This document shows positions 56,956 through 64,000 of a DNA stretch of 64,000 bases, piece after piece (the first letter of the stretch is position 1; every line of letters begins with the position of its first letter). The position numbers and the translations under genes were made by a program. Below the pieces are notes generated by a model. That model was not told the DNA's origin. It did not search any database and saw only the letters and a list, made by a program, of their open reading frames with translations. Origin of the DNA: Marisediminitalea oceani (GTDB taxonomy: Bacteria; Pseudomonadota; Gammaproteobacteria; Enterobacterales; Alteromonadaceae); the NCBI RefSeq assembly GCF_003731635.1, contig NZ_RCUA01000021.1, positions 74,583 to 138,582 on the forward strand, in the 5' to 3' direction.

Positions 56956-57615
56956 ATGTTCACTGGAATTATTGAAGCGCTCGGAACCATCGAATCCATG
57001 GTCGACCAGGGAGAGTCCATTCGTCTTAAAGTTGGCGTGGGCAAGCTGGATATGTCCGATGTGGCATTGGGAGACAGCATTGCTACCAATGGCGTTTGTC
57101 TTACCGTTGTTGATTACAGCCCGCATCATTATAGTGCGGACGTTTCTGCCGAGACTATCCGCCTGACCGGCTTTGCCCAGTATAAACCGGGCACCCAGGT
57201 GAATCTGGAGAAAGCCATGCAGGTAAGCTCGCGCTTCGGCGGGCATATTGTCTCCGGCCACGTTGACGGTGTGGGTGAAGTGTCCCGCATTATTCAACAC
57301 AGCGATTATGTGGAAATCTGGATCGACGCGCCGGACGATCTGGCCAAATATATTGCCCATAAGGGCAGTATCACGGTTGATGGCGTGAGCCTTACCGTAA
57401 ACAAAGTGAACGGCAGCGAGTTTATGCTATGGATCATTCCCCATACGCTGCAGGAGACGGTGCTGGGCACTTATAAAACCGGTACAAGAGTGAATTTGGA
57501 AGTGGACGTTATCGCCCGCTATCTGGAGCGACTGATGCTGGGCGACAAAGCCGCCAGCAAAAAAAATGACATCAGTCTGGAATTTCTCGCCGAACACGGC
57601 TATCTAAAAAAATAA
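56956..57615 (+). CDS. ribE: Riboflavin synthase alpha subunit
   Basis: The 219-residue product begins with [10 protein letters not shown] and has two lumazine-binding repeats (about 1-97 and 98-200) of the same fold. It converts two molecules of dimethyl-ribityl-lumazine to riboflavin. E. coli calls this gene ribC; the name ribE is usual elsewhere. It follows ribD after 21 bases. Confidence 0.97.
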   Translation: MFTGIIEALGTIESMVDQGESIRLKVGVGKLDMSDVALGDSIATNGVCLTVVDYSPHHYSADVSAETIRLTGFAQYKPGTQVNLEKAMQVSSRFGGHIVSGHVDGVGEVSRIIQHSDYVEIWIDAPDDLAKYIAHKGSITVDGVSLTVNKVNGSEFMLWIIPHTLQETVLGTYKTGTRVNLEVDVIARYLERLMLGDKAASKKNDISLEFLAEHGYLKK

Positions 57616-57635
57616 CCCTACAAGACTTAAAATTT

Positions 57636-58736
57636 ATGGCACTTAATAGCACCGCTGAAATAATCGAAGATATCAAGCAAGGCAAGATGGTCATCCTGAT
57701 GGATGACGAAGATCGCGAAAACGAAGGCGATATCATCATGGCTGCCGAGCATGTCACCCCCGAAGCCATTAACTTTATGGTAAAACATGCCCGTGGACTG
57801 GTGTGTTTACCCATGACTGCAGAACGCTGTCAGCGTTTAAACCTGCCGTTGATGGTCGACCTTAACAAAGCCCAGTTTTCGACAAACTTTACGGTTTCGA
57901 TTGAAGCCGCAGAAGGGGTCACCACCGGCATTTCTGCTGCCGACCGGGCTACCACGATTCTGGCGGCGGTAGCCAAAGACGCTCAGGCCAAAGATATTGT
58001 GCAACCGGGGCATATCTTTCCGCTGATTGCTAAAGAAGGCGGCGTCTTAAACCGCGCAGGTCACACCGAAGCCGGTGTGGATCTGGCCAGACTGGCGGGT
58101 TGTGAACCGGCAGCGGTGATTGTTGAAGTACTAAACGACGATGGCAGCATGGCTCGCCGTCCGCAGCTTGAGGCGTTCGCCGCCGAGCATGATATTAAAA
58201 TCGGTACCATTGCCGATTTAATTGAATACCGTAACCTTAACGAAACCACGATTAAGAAGGTATCCAGTTGTCAGTTACCCACCCAATACGGTGAGTTTGA
58301 ACTGCATACATTTAAGGATGTTATCGATAACCAACTGCACTTTGCCCTGAAGAAAGGTGATATTCAGGCTGAGGAGCCAACCTTGGTGCGGGTTCATCTA
58401 CATAATACCCTGAGCGATCTGCTGGGCTCCACCCGCGGGATTTCCCGCTCGATGACGTTACCTGATGCCATGGAGCAAATTGCTGAGGAAGGTGGTGTGC
58501 TGGTTTTGCTGGGTAAAGAAGAAGATTTGGAGTCGCAGTTACAACGCTTCGCCGCAGAAGATCGTGGTGAGCAGCCGGTCGGTAAAAACTGGCAGGGTTC
58601 ATCGCGCACAGTAGGCGTGGGAAGTCAGATTCTGGCCGCCATGGGCGTGCAAAAAATGCGTTTATTAAGTAAACCCATTAAATATCACGCGCTTTCCGGA
58701 TTTGGCCTGGAAGTTGTTGAGTATATTCACGACTAA
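57636..58736 (+). CDS. ribBA: DHBP synthase with a degenerate GTP cyclohydrolase II domain (RibBX-like)
   Basis: The 366-residue product has a normal DHBP synthase domain (about 1-205; acidic motif [10 protein letters not shown] at 23-32, then GRTEA-like [12 protein letters not shown]). The second half (about 206-366) aligns with GTP cyclohydrolase II in order but lacks its zinc-binding cysteine cluster and active-site residues: [14 protein letters not shown] stands where the enzyme has its CDCG region. A variant with an inactive second domain is known as RibBX in Shewanella. The first step must then be made by a separate RibA. Confidence 0.93.
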   Translation: MALNSTAEIIEDIKQGKMVILMDDEDRENEGDIIMAAEHVTPEAINFMVKHARGLVCLPMTAERCQRLNLPLMVDLNKAQFSTNFTVSIEAAEGVTTGISAADRATTILAAVAKDAQAKDIVQPGHIFPLIAKEGGVLNRAGHTEAGVDLARLAGCEPAAVIVEVLNDDGSMARRPQLEAFAAEHDIKIGTIADLIEYRNLNETTIKKVSSCQLPTQYGEFELHTFKDVIDNQLHFALKKGDIQAEEPTLVRVHLHNTLSDLLGSTRGISRSMTLPDAMEQIAEEGGVLVLLGKEEDLESQLQRFAAEDRGEQPVGKNWQGSSRTVGVGSQILAAMGVQKMRLLSKPIKYHALSGFGLEVVEYIHD

Positions 58737-58739
58737 CGA

Positions 58740-58767
58740 TTGGGTTTTGGCGCTGTTGTGGTATACT
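58740..58767 (+). promoter_or_regulatory. Possible internal promoter before ribH
   Basis: TTGGGT (58740-58745) and TATACT (58762-58767) are 16 bases apart, directly after the ribBA stop codon. This would drive ribH-nusB separately, with a start near 58774 and a leader of about 35 bases. Confidence 0.5.
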
Positions 58768-58808
58768 TCGCGCCGTTTTTGACACGGGATTCATACGGGA
58801 TTTGGGCT

Positions 58809-59285
58809 ATGCAGGTTATCGAAGGTAATATTCGCGCAACAGGTAAGAAATTTGCCATTGTTGTTTCACGTTTTAACAGCTTTGTAGTAGAAAGTTTGTT
58901 AGAAGGCGCACTGGACACGCTGGAGCGTCATGGTGAAGTCAGTGATGAAGATGTCACACTGGTTCGTGTACCTGGCGCTTATGAGCTGCCGGTAGCGGCG
59001 AAAAAATTAGCTGAATCTAAAAAGTTCGACGCCATTATTGCCTTAGGCGCAGTGATCCGCGGCGGTACACCGCACTTTGATTTTGTGGCCGGTGAATGCA
59101 ACAAGGGCCTGGCCCAGGTGTCACTGGAATACGGTTTACCCGTGTCTTTTGGTGTGATCACCACAGACTCTATCGAACAAGCCATTGAGCGTTCTGGTAC
59201 CAAAGCCGGAAATAAAGGCTCTGAAGCTGCCCTGGGCGCGCTTGAAATGGTTAATGTTATGTCTGCCCTAGACGACCTGGCATAA
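58809..59285 (+). CDS. ribH: 6,7-dimethyl-8-ribityllumazine synthase
   Basis: The 158-residue product fits lumazine synthase. His89 (in [14 protein letters not shown]) is the catalytic base. I use the ATG at 58809, which aligns with the E. coli start; an open extension to 58740 overlaps the probable promoter and is not conserved. The order ribH-nusB-thiL-pgpA is the same as in E. coli. Confidence 0.96.
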   Translation: MQVIEGNIRATGKKFAIVVSRFNSFVVESLLEGALDTLERHGEVSDEDVTLVRVPGAYELPVAAKKLAESKKFDAIIALGAVIRGGTPHFDFVAGECNKGLAQVSLEYGLPVSFGVITTDSIEQAIERSGTKAGNKGSEAALGALEMVNVMSALDDLA

Positions 59286-59295
59286 GGAAACTAAC

Positions 59296-59718
59296 GTGAA
59301 AGTTTCTCCTCGCCGTCGGGCCCGTGAAATAGCGCTGCAAGGCGTTTACTCCTGGCAAATGACCCAAAACCAGATCGACCAGATTGAACTCGCTCTGGCG
59401 ACCAGCAATGACATGAAAAAAGTGGATATGAACTATTTTCAGTCATTGCTGCGCGGGGTAGTGCGCAGTGCTTCTCAATTAGACAGCACGATTAAGCCCT
59501 ACCTTGGTCGTTTACCCGAAGAACTGGATCCTATCGAAAAAGCGATTTTACGGTTAGCCACTTATGAACTAACCGAACAAATCGATGTCCCATACAAAGT
59601 AATTATCAACGAGGCCATAGAACTGGCCAAATCTTTTGGCGCCGAAGACAGCCACAAGTTTGTGAATGGTGCGCTGGACAAAGCGGTGAAAACCCTGCGT
59701 CCTCATGAGCGCGGCTAA
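59296..59718 (+). CDS. nusB: Transcription antitermination factor NusB
   Basis: The 140-residue all-helical product is NusB (E. coli 139) with [15 protein letters not shown] at the start and [17 protein letters not shown] near residue 100. It binds boxA RNA with S10 in rRNA antitermination. GTG is the start codon, with AAGGAAACTAAC before it. Confidence 0.97.
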   Translation: MKVSPRRRAREIALQGVYSWQMTQNQIDQIELALATSNDMKKVDMNYFQSLLRGVVRSASQLDSTIKPYLGRLPEELDPIEKAILRLATYELTEQIDVPYKVIINEAIELAKSFGAEDSHKFVNGALDKAVKTLRPHERG

Positions 59719-59783
59719 GCCAGCTACCGTTGAAACCAGGGCAGGACGCCCTTCTTTTAAATTTCTCAACTTTCCGGATTACT

Positions 59784-60749
59784 GTGAAAGAGTTTGATCT
59801 GATAAAACAGTACTTTGCCCAACGTGGTCACGTTAGAAAAGACGTGATCCTCGGGATTGGCGATGACTGTGCTGTGACTAAAGTACCCGATAACCAACAT
59901 CTTGCTGTAACCACTGACACGCTGATCAGCGGTGTTCATTTTCTTTCTGATGCGCCGGCGCGCTCCGTTGCCTATAAAGCTGTAGCGGTTAACCTGAGCG
60001 ACCTGGCGTCCTCCGGTGCAGAGCCAGCGTGGATTAGTTTGTCACTGTCGTTGCCGTCATATGATGAAAACTGGATAGACGAATTCGTTAACGGCCTGTA
60101 TGAGCTAACCGAGTACTATTCAGTGCAACTGATTGGTGGCGATACGGTCACCGGACCACTGGCATTAACCATTACTGCCCAGGGCTTTGTACCACCAGAC
60201 ACCGAGTTACGCCGCAGCAATGCCAAGCCCGGCGACTGGATTTATGTTACCGGCAATCTCGGTGATGCGGGAGCTGGTCTGGATATTCTTAAAGGGGAAA
60301 TCGAAGCTGGTGGCGAGCACCGTGATTACCTGATTAATCGTCATTATTATCCTACGCCGAGAGTGATGGCAGGCACATCCCTGCGTCGTACAGCAAATGC
60401 CTGTATCGACGTGTCTGACGGTCTGGTGTCTGATTTAGGCCACATTCTTAAGATGTCTGGCTGCGGTGCCACTGTGCACGTAGACCGACTGCCCGTGTCA
60501 TCGGCTTTGTTTGAGACCGTGGGAGCTCAGCAGGCCTACCGGTACGCGCTAGCGGCCGGCGACGATTACGAGCTGGTCTTTACCGTCAACGAAGAGCAGC
60601 GTGGTAATCTGGAAACCTCACTGACTAACGCCAATGTGAAAGCAACCTGTATTGGCCAGGTCAATGGTTATGCTGGTCAGCTCGACCTGAAATTGTACGA
60701 TGAAAAATACGTGCTCGATGAAAGCACTGGCTACGAGCACGAGTTTTAA
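59784..60749 (+). CDS. thiL: Thiamine-monophosphate kinase
   Basis: From the GTG at 59784 the product has 321 residues (E. coli 325). Its marks are LGIGDDCA near 25-32, STDTLVSG-like TTDTLISGVHF, LIGGDTVTGP and DVSDGLVSDLGH. It phosphorylates thiamine monophosphate to the pyrophosphate cofactor. A TTG at 59730 gives a longer frame but is not conserved. It overlaps pgpA by one base. Confidence 0.95.
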   Translation: MKEFDLIKQYFAQRGHVRKDVILGIGDDCAVTKVPDNQHLAVTTDTLISGVHFLSDAPARSVAYKAVAVNLSDLASSGAEPAWISLSLSLPSYDENWIDEFVNGLYELTEYYSVQLIGGDTVTGPLALTITAQGFVPPDTELRRSNAKPGDWIYVTGNLGDAGAGLDILKGEIEAGGEHRDYLINRHYYPTPRVMAGTSLRRTANACIDVSDGLVSDLGHILKMSGCGATVHVDRLPVSSALFETVGAQQAYRYALAAGDDYELVFTVNEEQRGNLETSLTNANVKATCIGQVNGYAGQLDLKLYDEKYVLDESTGYEHEF

Positions 60750-61234
60750 TGGATAAAGCGCTACGTAAGCGGGTCTCAATGAAAAATCCGGTGCATTTTC
60801 TGGCACTGGGTTTTGGCAGTGGTTTAATCCCCCTGATGCCTGGTACTTTTGGCTCGCTGGCGGCATTGCCATTACTCATCCCGTTTATCTGGCTTTCACC
60901 CTACGCACTGCTGATTGCCGCGGTGATGGCCAGTGTTGTAGGAATTTATCTGTGCGGTAAAACCGCCGATGACATGCAGGTTCACGACCACGGTTCCATT
61001 GTCTGGGACGAGGTGGCCGGTATCTTACTCACCTTCCTATGGATACCCCTATCGCCACTTACGGTGCTGTTGGGCTTTGTGTTGTTCCGCTTCTTCGATA
61101 TTTTAAAGCCGTGGCCAATCAAACCCATCGATAAGTACCTGGCCGGTGGTCTCGGCATTATGCTGGATGACGTAGTGGCCGGTATTATGGCCTGTGTCAG
61201 CCTGCATGCGATTTTATTTCTCTTTGGGCTTTAG
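60749..61234 (+). CDS. pgpA: Phosphatidylglycerophosphatase A
   Basis: The 161-residue membrane protein has the PgpA motifs GSGLIPLMPGTFGSLA, HDHGSIVWDEVAG and FFDILKPWPI, with about four helices. It removes the phosphate to make phosphatidylglycerol in the inner membrane. Its ATG overlaps the thiL stop codon. It is the last gene of the nusB-thiL-pgpA series. Confidence 0.96.
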   Translation: MDKALRKRVSMKNPVHFLALGFGSGLIPLMPGTFGSLAALPLLIPFIWLSPYALLIAAVMASVVGIYLCGKTADDMQVHDHGSIVWDEVAGILLTFLWIPLSPLTVLLGFVLFRFFDILKPWPIKPIDKYLAGGLGIMLDDVVAGIMACVSLHAILFLFGL

Positions 61235-61304
61235 CCAGCCCAACCGCTTAACAAGTTATTCCAACCCAAAATACTTATACCACTGACGAAAATAAACCTG
61301 TAAA

Positions 61305-61323
61305 TTGAACGAATATTGTTCAA
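61305..61323 (+). promoter_or_regulatory. Inverted repeat before the 61339 gene
   Basis: TTGAACGAATATTGTTCAA is a perfect 6-bp inverted repeat around seven bases. It sits 16 bases before the ATG and could be an operator or a small hairpin that covers the leader. No regulator is known. Confidence 0.4.
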
Positions 61324-61338
61324 AGACAAGGATCCGTT

Positions 61339-62109
61339 ATGCTACTCAGACGCGTTCTTTTGCACGTAAGACAACAGAACTGGTTTGCGGTGTTACTCGA
61401 TTTTGTAATTGTAGTGGTGGGTGTGTTTATAGGTGTTCAGGTAGCGAACTGGAACGAAACACAAAAGCAGCAATTGCTTTATCACGACGCCTATCAGCGG
61501 GTTAATCAGGAAGTTAGCAACAATATAAAATCTATTCGCGCGGTACAGAACTATTACCGCAAGCGTTTACCTGCCGTTCAGCGAGTCATTGAAACCTTAC
61601 GCACTTGTGGTGCTGATGGCGGCTCGATAGAAAATATCGAAGCCACGTTTCCGGTTGTAATGAATTATTCTCAGATACTGCTTTCTGTTCGTGACATTGA
61701 GTTATTGCTGAGCAATAACAGTTTTCTCGCTTTTCAGCATACAGAACTTAGAACCAGGTTGTCAGAGCTTGCCAACTATACCCGCTTTTATGAACTGGAA
61801 CTTGCCAGTAAGACGGCCGAGATGAAAGATACAAGTTTTTTAAATCAACTGGCGTCAGGCCCTCTACTGGGCTCTCCTGAAGATAATATTAAGTCGATTA
61901 AAGATGGTGCAGTTGGCAGTCAGGAGTTGATAAGAAAACATCGTTTCAAGGAGTCCTTGGACAAGGTGTGCAAAAATGAGGTGATCCTCAGAAAGTATTT
62001 TGGTTGGGAAGAAGCGGTCTATTTTCAGGTTGTTGTGGGTCAGATGGCGGTCGAACATTTTGAGAGAGAACTGACTTACCTGAAAGGGGCTTATCCAACT
62101 GAAAAGTAG
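61339..62109 (+). CDS. Single-helix membrane-anchored protein of unknown function (DUF6090-like)
   Basis: The 256-residue product has one N-terminal membrane segment, about residues 17-36, ending in the phrase VGVFIGVQVANWNE that is typical of a broad family of small membrane anchors in gammaproteobacteria and Bacteroidetes (DUF6090 type). The rest is helical and charged, with no catalytic motif. The binding site is CAAGGATCCGTT. The protein stands alone between pgpA and a convergent DUF3095 gene. Confidence 0.72.
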   Translation: MLLRRVLLHVRQQNWFAVLLDFVIVVVGVFIGVQVANWNETQKQQLLYHDAYQRVNQEVSNNIKSIRAVQNYYRKRLPAVQRVIETLRTCGADGGSIENIEATFPVVMNYSQILLSVRDIELLLSNNSFLAFQHTELRTRLSELANYTRFYELELASKTAEMKDTSFLNQLASGPLLGSPEDNIKSIKDGAVGSQELIRKHRFKESLDKVCKNEVILRKYFGWEEAVYFQVVVGQMAVEHFERELTYLKGAYPTEK

Positions 62110-62123
62110 TGCCCGGTTAGTGC

Positions 62124-63281
62124 TTATTTGCCTTGCATGCCGCGTTTCTTTTTTAAGTCCAGCGCGGCCAGACTGTAGCCTCCATCCGCGCCGTCAATAA
62201 AGTGAATATGCTCTGACTGGTAAGCGGTTATCATGCAGGTGATCAACGCAGCGCCTGACACGTGGACACCAAAAGAGATCCGACCGGCCTGTTCCTGGCT
62301 GCTGAGGTACTCCATAATCGCCTCACGCTGCGCTGATGTGCAGCTAATACACATTTTCAGACCGTCCTCGAATTTTATAAAATCACAGTTTGCTACGAAA
62401 TCCTGCTTGTAAGCGCCCCAATTGGTGGCATCGGTTTTCACTTTTCGTGACATCAGCCAGCCGCCAACGAGGTTCATTAACACCAGGTGCAGATAATACT
62501 TACACCGGCTGCTTAGCGGTTTGGTTTCTGTGCGAATATTTATTTCGGTGGCAAGCCGGGCGGGAGACCAGGCAAACGAAAGTTGCTCGGAGGCGATAGG
62601 GTGGTAGTGTTCCCGGCCTCCGGTAATCTGTTGTAAGTGTTGTAACACCTGTTCATATTGTTGCGGTGAACTGGCTTCAATAATGAGCGAGAGGGTTTCA
62701 CCGTGGCGGCTTGTTACGTTGCTCCAACGACATTCAAAACCCGAGTAGTCAGCATTGGGTTGGGCACCTTCAATCAGAAAAGCCTGGTTGAGAACGGGGT
62801 CTTTAAGGATCTTTTCTGCATAGCGGATCCCGCCGCCACTGAAGCAAGCTTGCTGGTAGTGCGGTGAAACCTTAAGTTTACTTACCCCGATAGTCTGGCC
62901 TGCCGCATACAGGGTAGTGGCGGGGATCAACGCTACACGTAGCTCCAGATGAAGGCTGATAGCCCTTTGCTGGCAGGAGGTAAGACATTGCCTGAGTAGC
63001 TCCTCATTACCCGGAGGCACACAGATAGTTGCGCCATCACCGCCAAACACAAATGGCAATGCCGTATCGGTAAAACAGTTACGCACAGCAACAATCATCG
63101 CAACTGCGATGGCATTGATATCCTTATATTTGCCCCGCAACAAGGCTTCAGTGGAGCCTTTTACATCGGAAATCACTACCAGCCAGTCAGCGGGCAGGGT
63201 CGCGTAGTGACCCTGTTTGGCTAAATGGTCAAGATCATCGTACGAAGGTAATTGCTGATAAAAAGTGGCTGACTGAGCTAT
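62124..63281 (-). CDS. DUF3095 protein, with no canonical start codon
   Basis: The clear part (62124-63176) begins VISDVKGSTEALLRGKYKDIN and has FVFGGDGATICVPP, the DUF3095 signature, reminiscent of nucleotide-cyclase folds. DUF3095 proteins normally start about 35 residues earlier with a FYxxLP segment, and the same frame contains ATFYQQLPSYDDL and PADWLVV upstream. No ATG, GTG or TTG exists between that segment and the upstream stop codon at 63341. An ATA at 63281 is ten bases after an AGGA motif and could be the start or a mutated ATG; GTG at 63176 is the first normal codon. Function unknown. Confidence 0.72.
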   Translation of the reverse strand: MAQSATFYQQLPSYDDLDHLAKQGHYATLPADWLVVISDVKGSTEALLRGKYKDINAIAVAMIVAVRNCFTDTALPFVFGGDGATICVPPGNEELLRQCLTSCQQRAISLHLELRVALIPATTLYAAGQTIGVSKLKVSPHYQQACFSGGGIRYAEKILKDPVLNQAFLIEGAQPNADYSGFECRWSNVTSRHGETLSLIIEASSPQQYEQVLQHLQQITGGREHYHPIASEQLSFAWSPARLATEINIRTETKPLSSRCKYYLHLVLMNLVGGWLMSRKVKTDATNWGAYKQDFVANCDFIKFEDGLKMCISCTSAQREAIMEYLSSQEQAGRISFGVHVSGAALITCMITAYQSEHIHFIDGADGGYSLAALDLKKKRGMQGK

Positions 63282-63323
63282 GATAACTACATCCTGAACA
63301 ATGCTATCTGGCGGTATGTTCAG

Positions 63324-63351
63324 AGTATAGAAAACGAATCAGGTTTGTCTA
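63324..63351 (-). promoter_or_regulatory. Sigma-70 promoter of the DUF3095 gene
   Basis: On the minus strand TAGACA (63351-63346) and TATACT (63329-63324) are 16 bases apart. Transcription would start near 63317, upstream of the ATA at 63281. This supports a start codon near 63281 rather than at 63176. Confidence 0.55.
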
Positions 63352-63390
63352 ATGAAGAGGGTATGGAGTTATGATAAAACCACTCGGAGT

Positions 63391-63418
63391 AACCGGCGCC
63401 GCTGGCACGGTGCCGGTT
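63391..63418 (-). terminator. Possible terminator of dxs
   Basis: AACCGGC (63391-63397) pairs with GCCGGTT (63412-63418), with a further CCG/CGG inside. It follows the dxs stop codon by 22 bases on the minus strand but no T-run is present, so it is weakly supported. Confidence 0.35.
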
Positions 63419-63439
63419 AGATTAATTTGGCCAGGATAA

Positions 63440-64000
63440 TCAGGCCAGATAGTCGTTTACCCGGGCAATAATACCGGCGCTATCAAGGCCAAGTTCAGCG
63501 TACATTTCCTCCTGGGTGCCCTGCAGAATAAAGCTGTCAGGCAGACCAAGGATCAGCACATCGGTTTTTAACCGGTTTTGCATTACGTACTCGCTTACCG
63601 CGCTACCTGCACCGCCCATGATGCAGCCGTCTTCCAGTGTCACAAAGCATTCGTGTTCGGCTTTCAGGGTGTTGAGCACGTCGGTATCCAAAGGTTTCAC
63701 AAAACGCATGTCTACCAGCGTGGCATCCAATTCTTCGGCTGCCGCTTCGGCAAACGGCAGTAACGTACCAAAGTTTAACAGCGCGATCTTTTTACCGGTT
63801 CGCAGTGTTCGGCTTTTACCCAGTGGCAGGGCTGTCATGACTTCTTCCGGGGTGATGCCTTTGCCGGCTCCGCGGGGGTATCTCACCGCTGCCGGGGCAT
63901 TGGCCATATGACCGGTATAAAGCATCTGCCGACACTCGTTTTCATCCGACGGGGTCATCACAATCATATTTGGAATACAGCGCAGGAAAGCAATATCGAA
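63440..64000 (-). CDS. dxs: 1-deoxy-D-xylulose-5-phosphate synthase, C-terminal part
   Basis: The frame is open to the right edge, giving the last 186 residues. It shows the Dxs phrases [19 protein letters not shown]-type (cut here to its start), [11 protein letters not shown] and [20 protein letters not shown], which belong to the transketolase-like C-terminal domain. The enzyme makes DXP from pyruvate and glyceraldehyde phosphate, the first step of the MEP pathway whose last enzyme IspH is at 21.7 kb. In E. coli xseB-ispA-dxs are neighbours; that side is beyond the window. Confidence 0.95.
   Translation of the reverse strand, partial: FDIAFLRCIPNMIVMTPSDENECRQMLYTGHMANAPAAVRYPRGAGKGITPEEVMTALPLGKSRTLRTGKKIALLNFGTLLPFAEAAAEELDATLVDMRFVKPLDTDVLNTLKAEHECFVTLEDGCIMGGAGSAVSEYVMQNRLKTDVLILGLPDSFILQGTQEEMYAELGLDSAGIIARVNDYLA

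Noticed and set aside
57616-57635. An FMN riboswitch in front of ribBA or ribD
   Set aside because: The gaps in the rib cluster are 5-21 bases, far too short, and no RFN-element sequence is visible in the region before ribD.

Overview
The window reads as a chromosomal backbone segment of a marine-type gammaproteobacterium, most likely of the order Alteromonadales (an inference from gene order and protein similarity; no search was run). It carries about 65 protein genes, the 3' part of one tRNA and many clear intrinsic terminators. I see no prophage, insertion sequence, CRISPR array or rRNA.

Layout. 1-9160: tRNA-Pro(UGG) 3' end followed by a partial copy of its own tail, then the protein-quality block tig-clpP-clpX-lon-hupB-ppiD, with a textbook heat-shock promoter before lon. 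9160-14100, minus strand: a 56-residue membrane protein, an acyltransferase-3 membrane protein, a DUF4287/DUF5655 protein, a fused PlsC-like/GNAT acyltransferase resembling bifunctional ornithine-lipid synthases, and an LpxH-like metallophosphoesterase. 14.1-22.6 kb: rpsT (UUG start), a CBS-pair protein behind an FNR-type promoter, then murJ-ribF-ileS-lspA-fkpB-ispH. 22.7-29.4 kb: eight type IV pilin-like genes in alternating orientations, at the place next to ispH where related bacteria keep the minor-pilin/pilY1 cluster; pilY1 itself is absent and a 686-residue prepilin is present. 29.6-35.9 kb: nadE-glnB, slyD, ygfZ, sdhE-ygfX-(MaoC-like), nadB. 36.0-43.4 kb: rpoE-rseA-rseB-rseC behind a sigma-E promoter, then lepA-lepB-rnc-era. 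43.4-52.6 kb: pdxH, tatD-type nuclease, ytjB/serB, a large two-PilZ protein, radA, a small PilZ protein, ettA. 52.8-61.2 kb: an isolated lpxD, glyA-nrdR-ribD-ribE-ribBA-ribH-nusB-thiL-pgpA. 61.3-64 kb: a membrane-anchored protein of unknown function, a DUF3095 protein lacking a normal start codon, and the C-terminal end of dxs running off the window.

How the genes work together. Most blocks are housekeeping: protein folding and proteolysis, envelope stress (sigma E with RseABC), signal peptidases I and II, isoprenoid (ispH, dxs), riboflavin and thiamine cofactors, NAD (nadB, nadE) and vitamin B6 (pdxH). The accessory interest is in the pilin cluster, the two PilZ (c-di-GMP) proteins flanking radA, the lipid-modifying genes at 9.4-14 kb, and several regulatory sites that can be read directly from the sequence.
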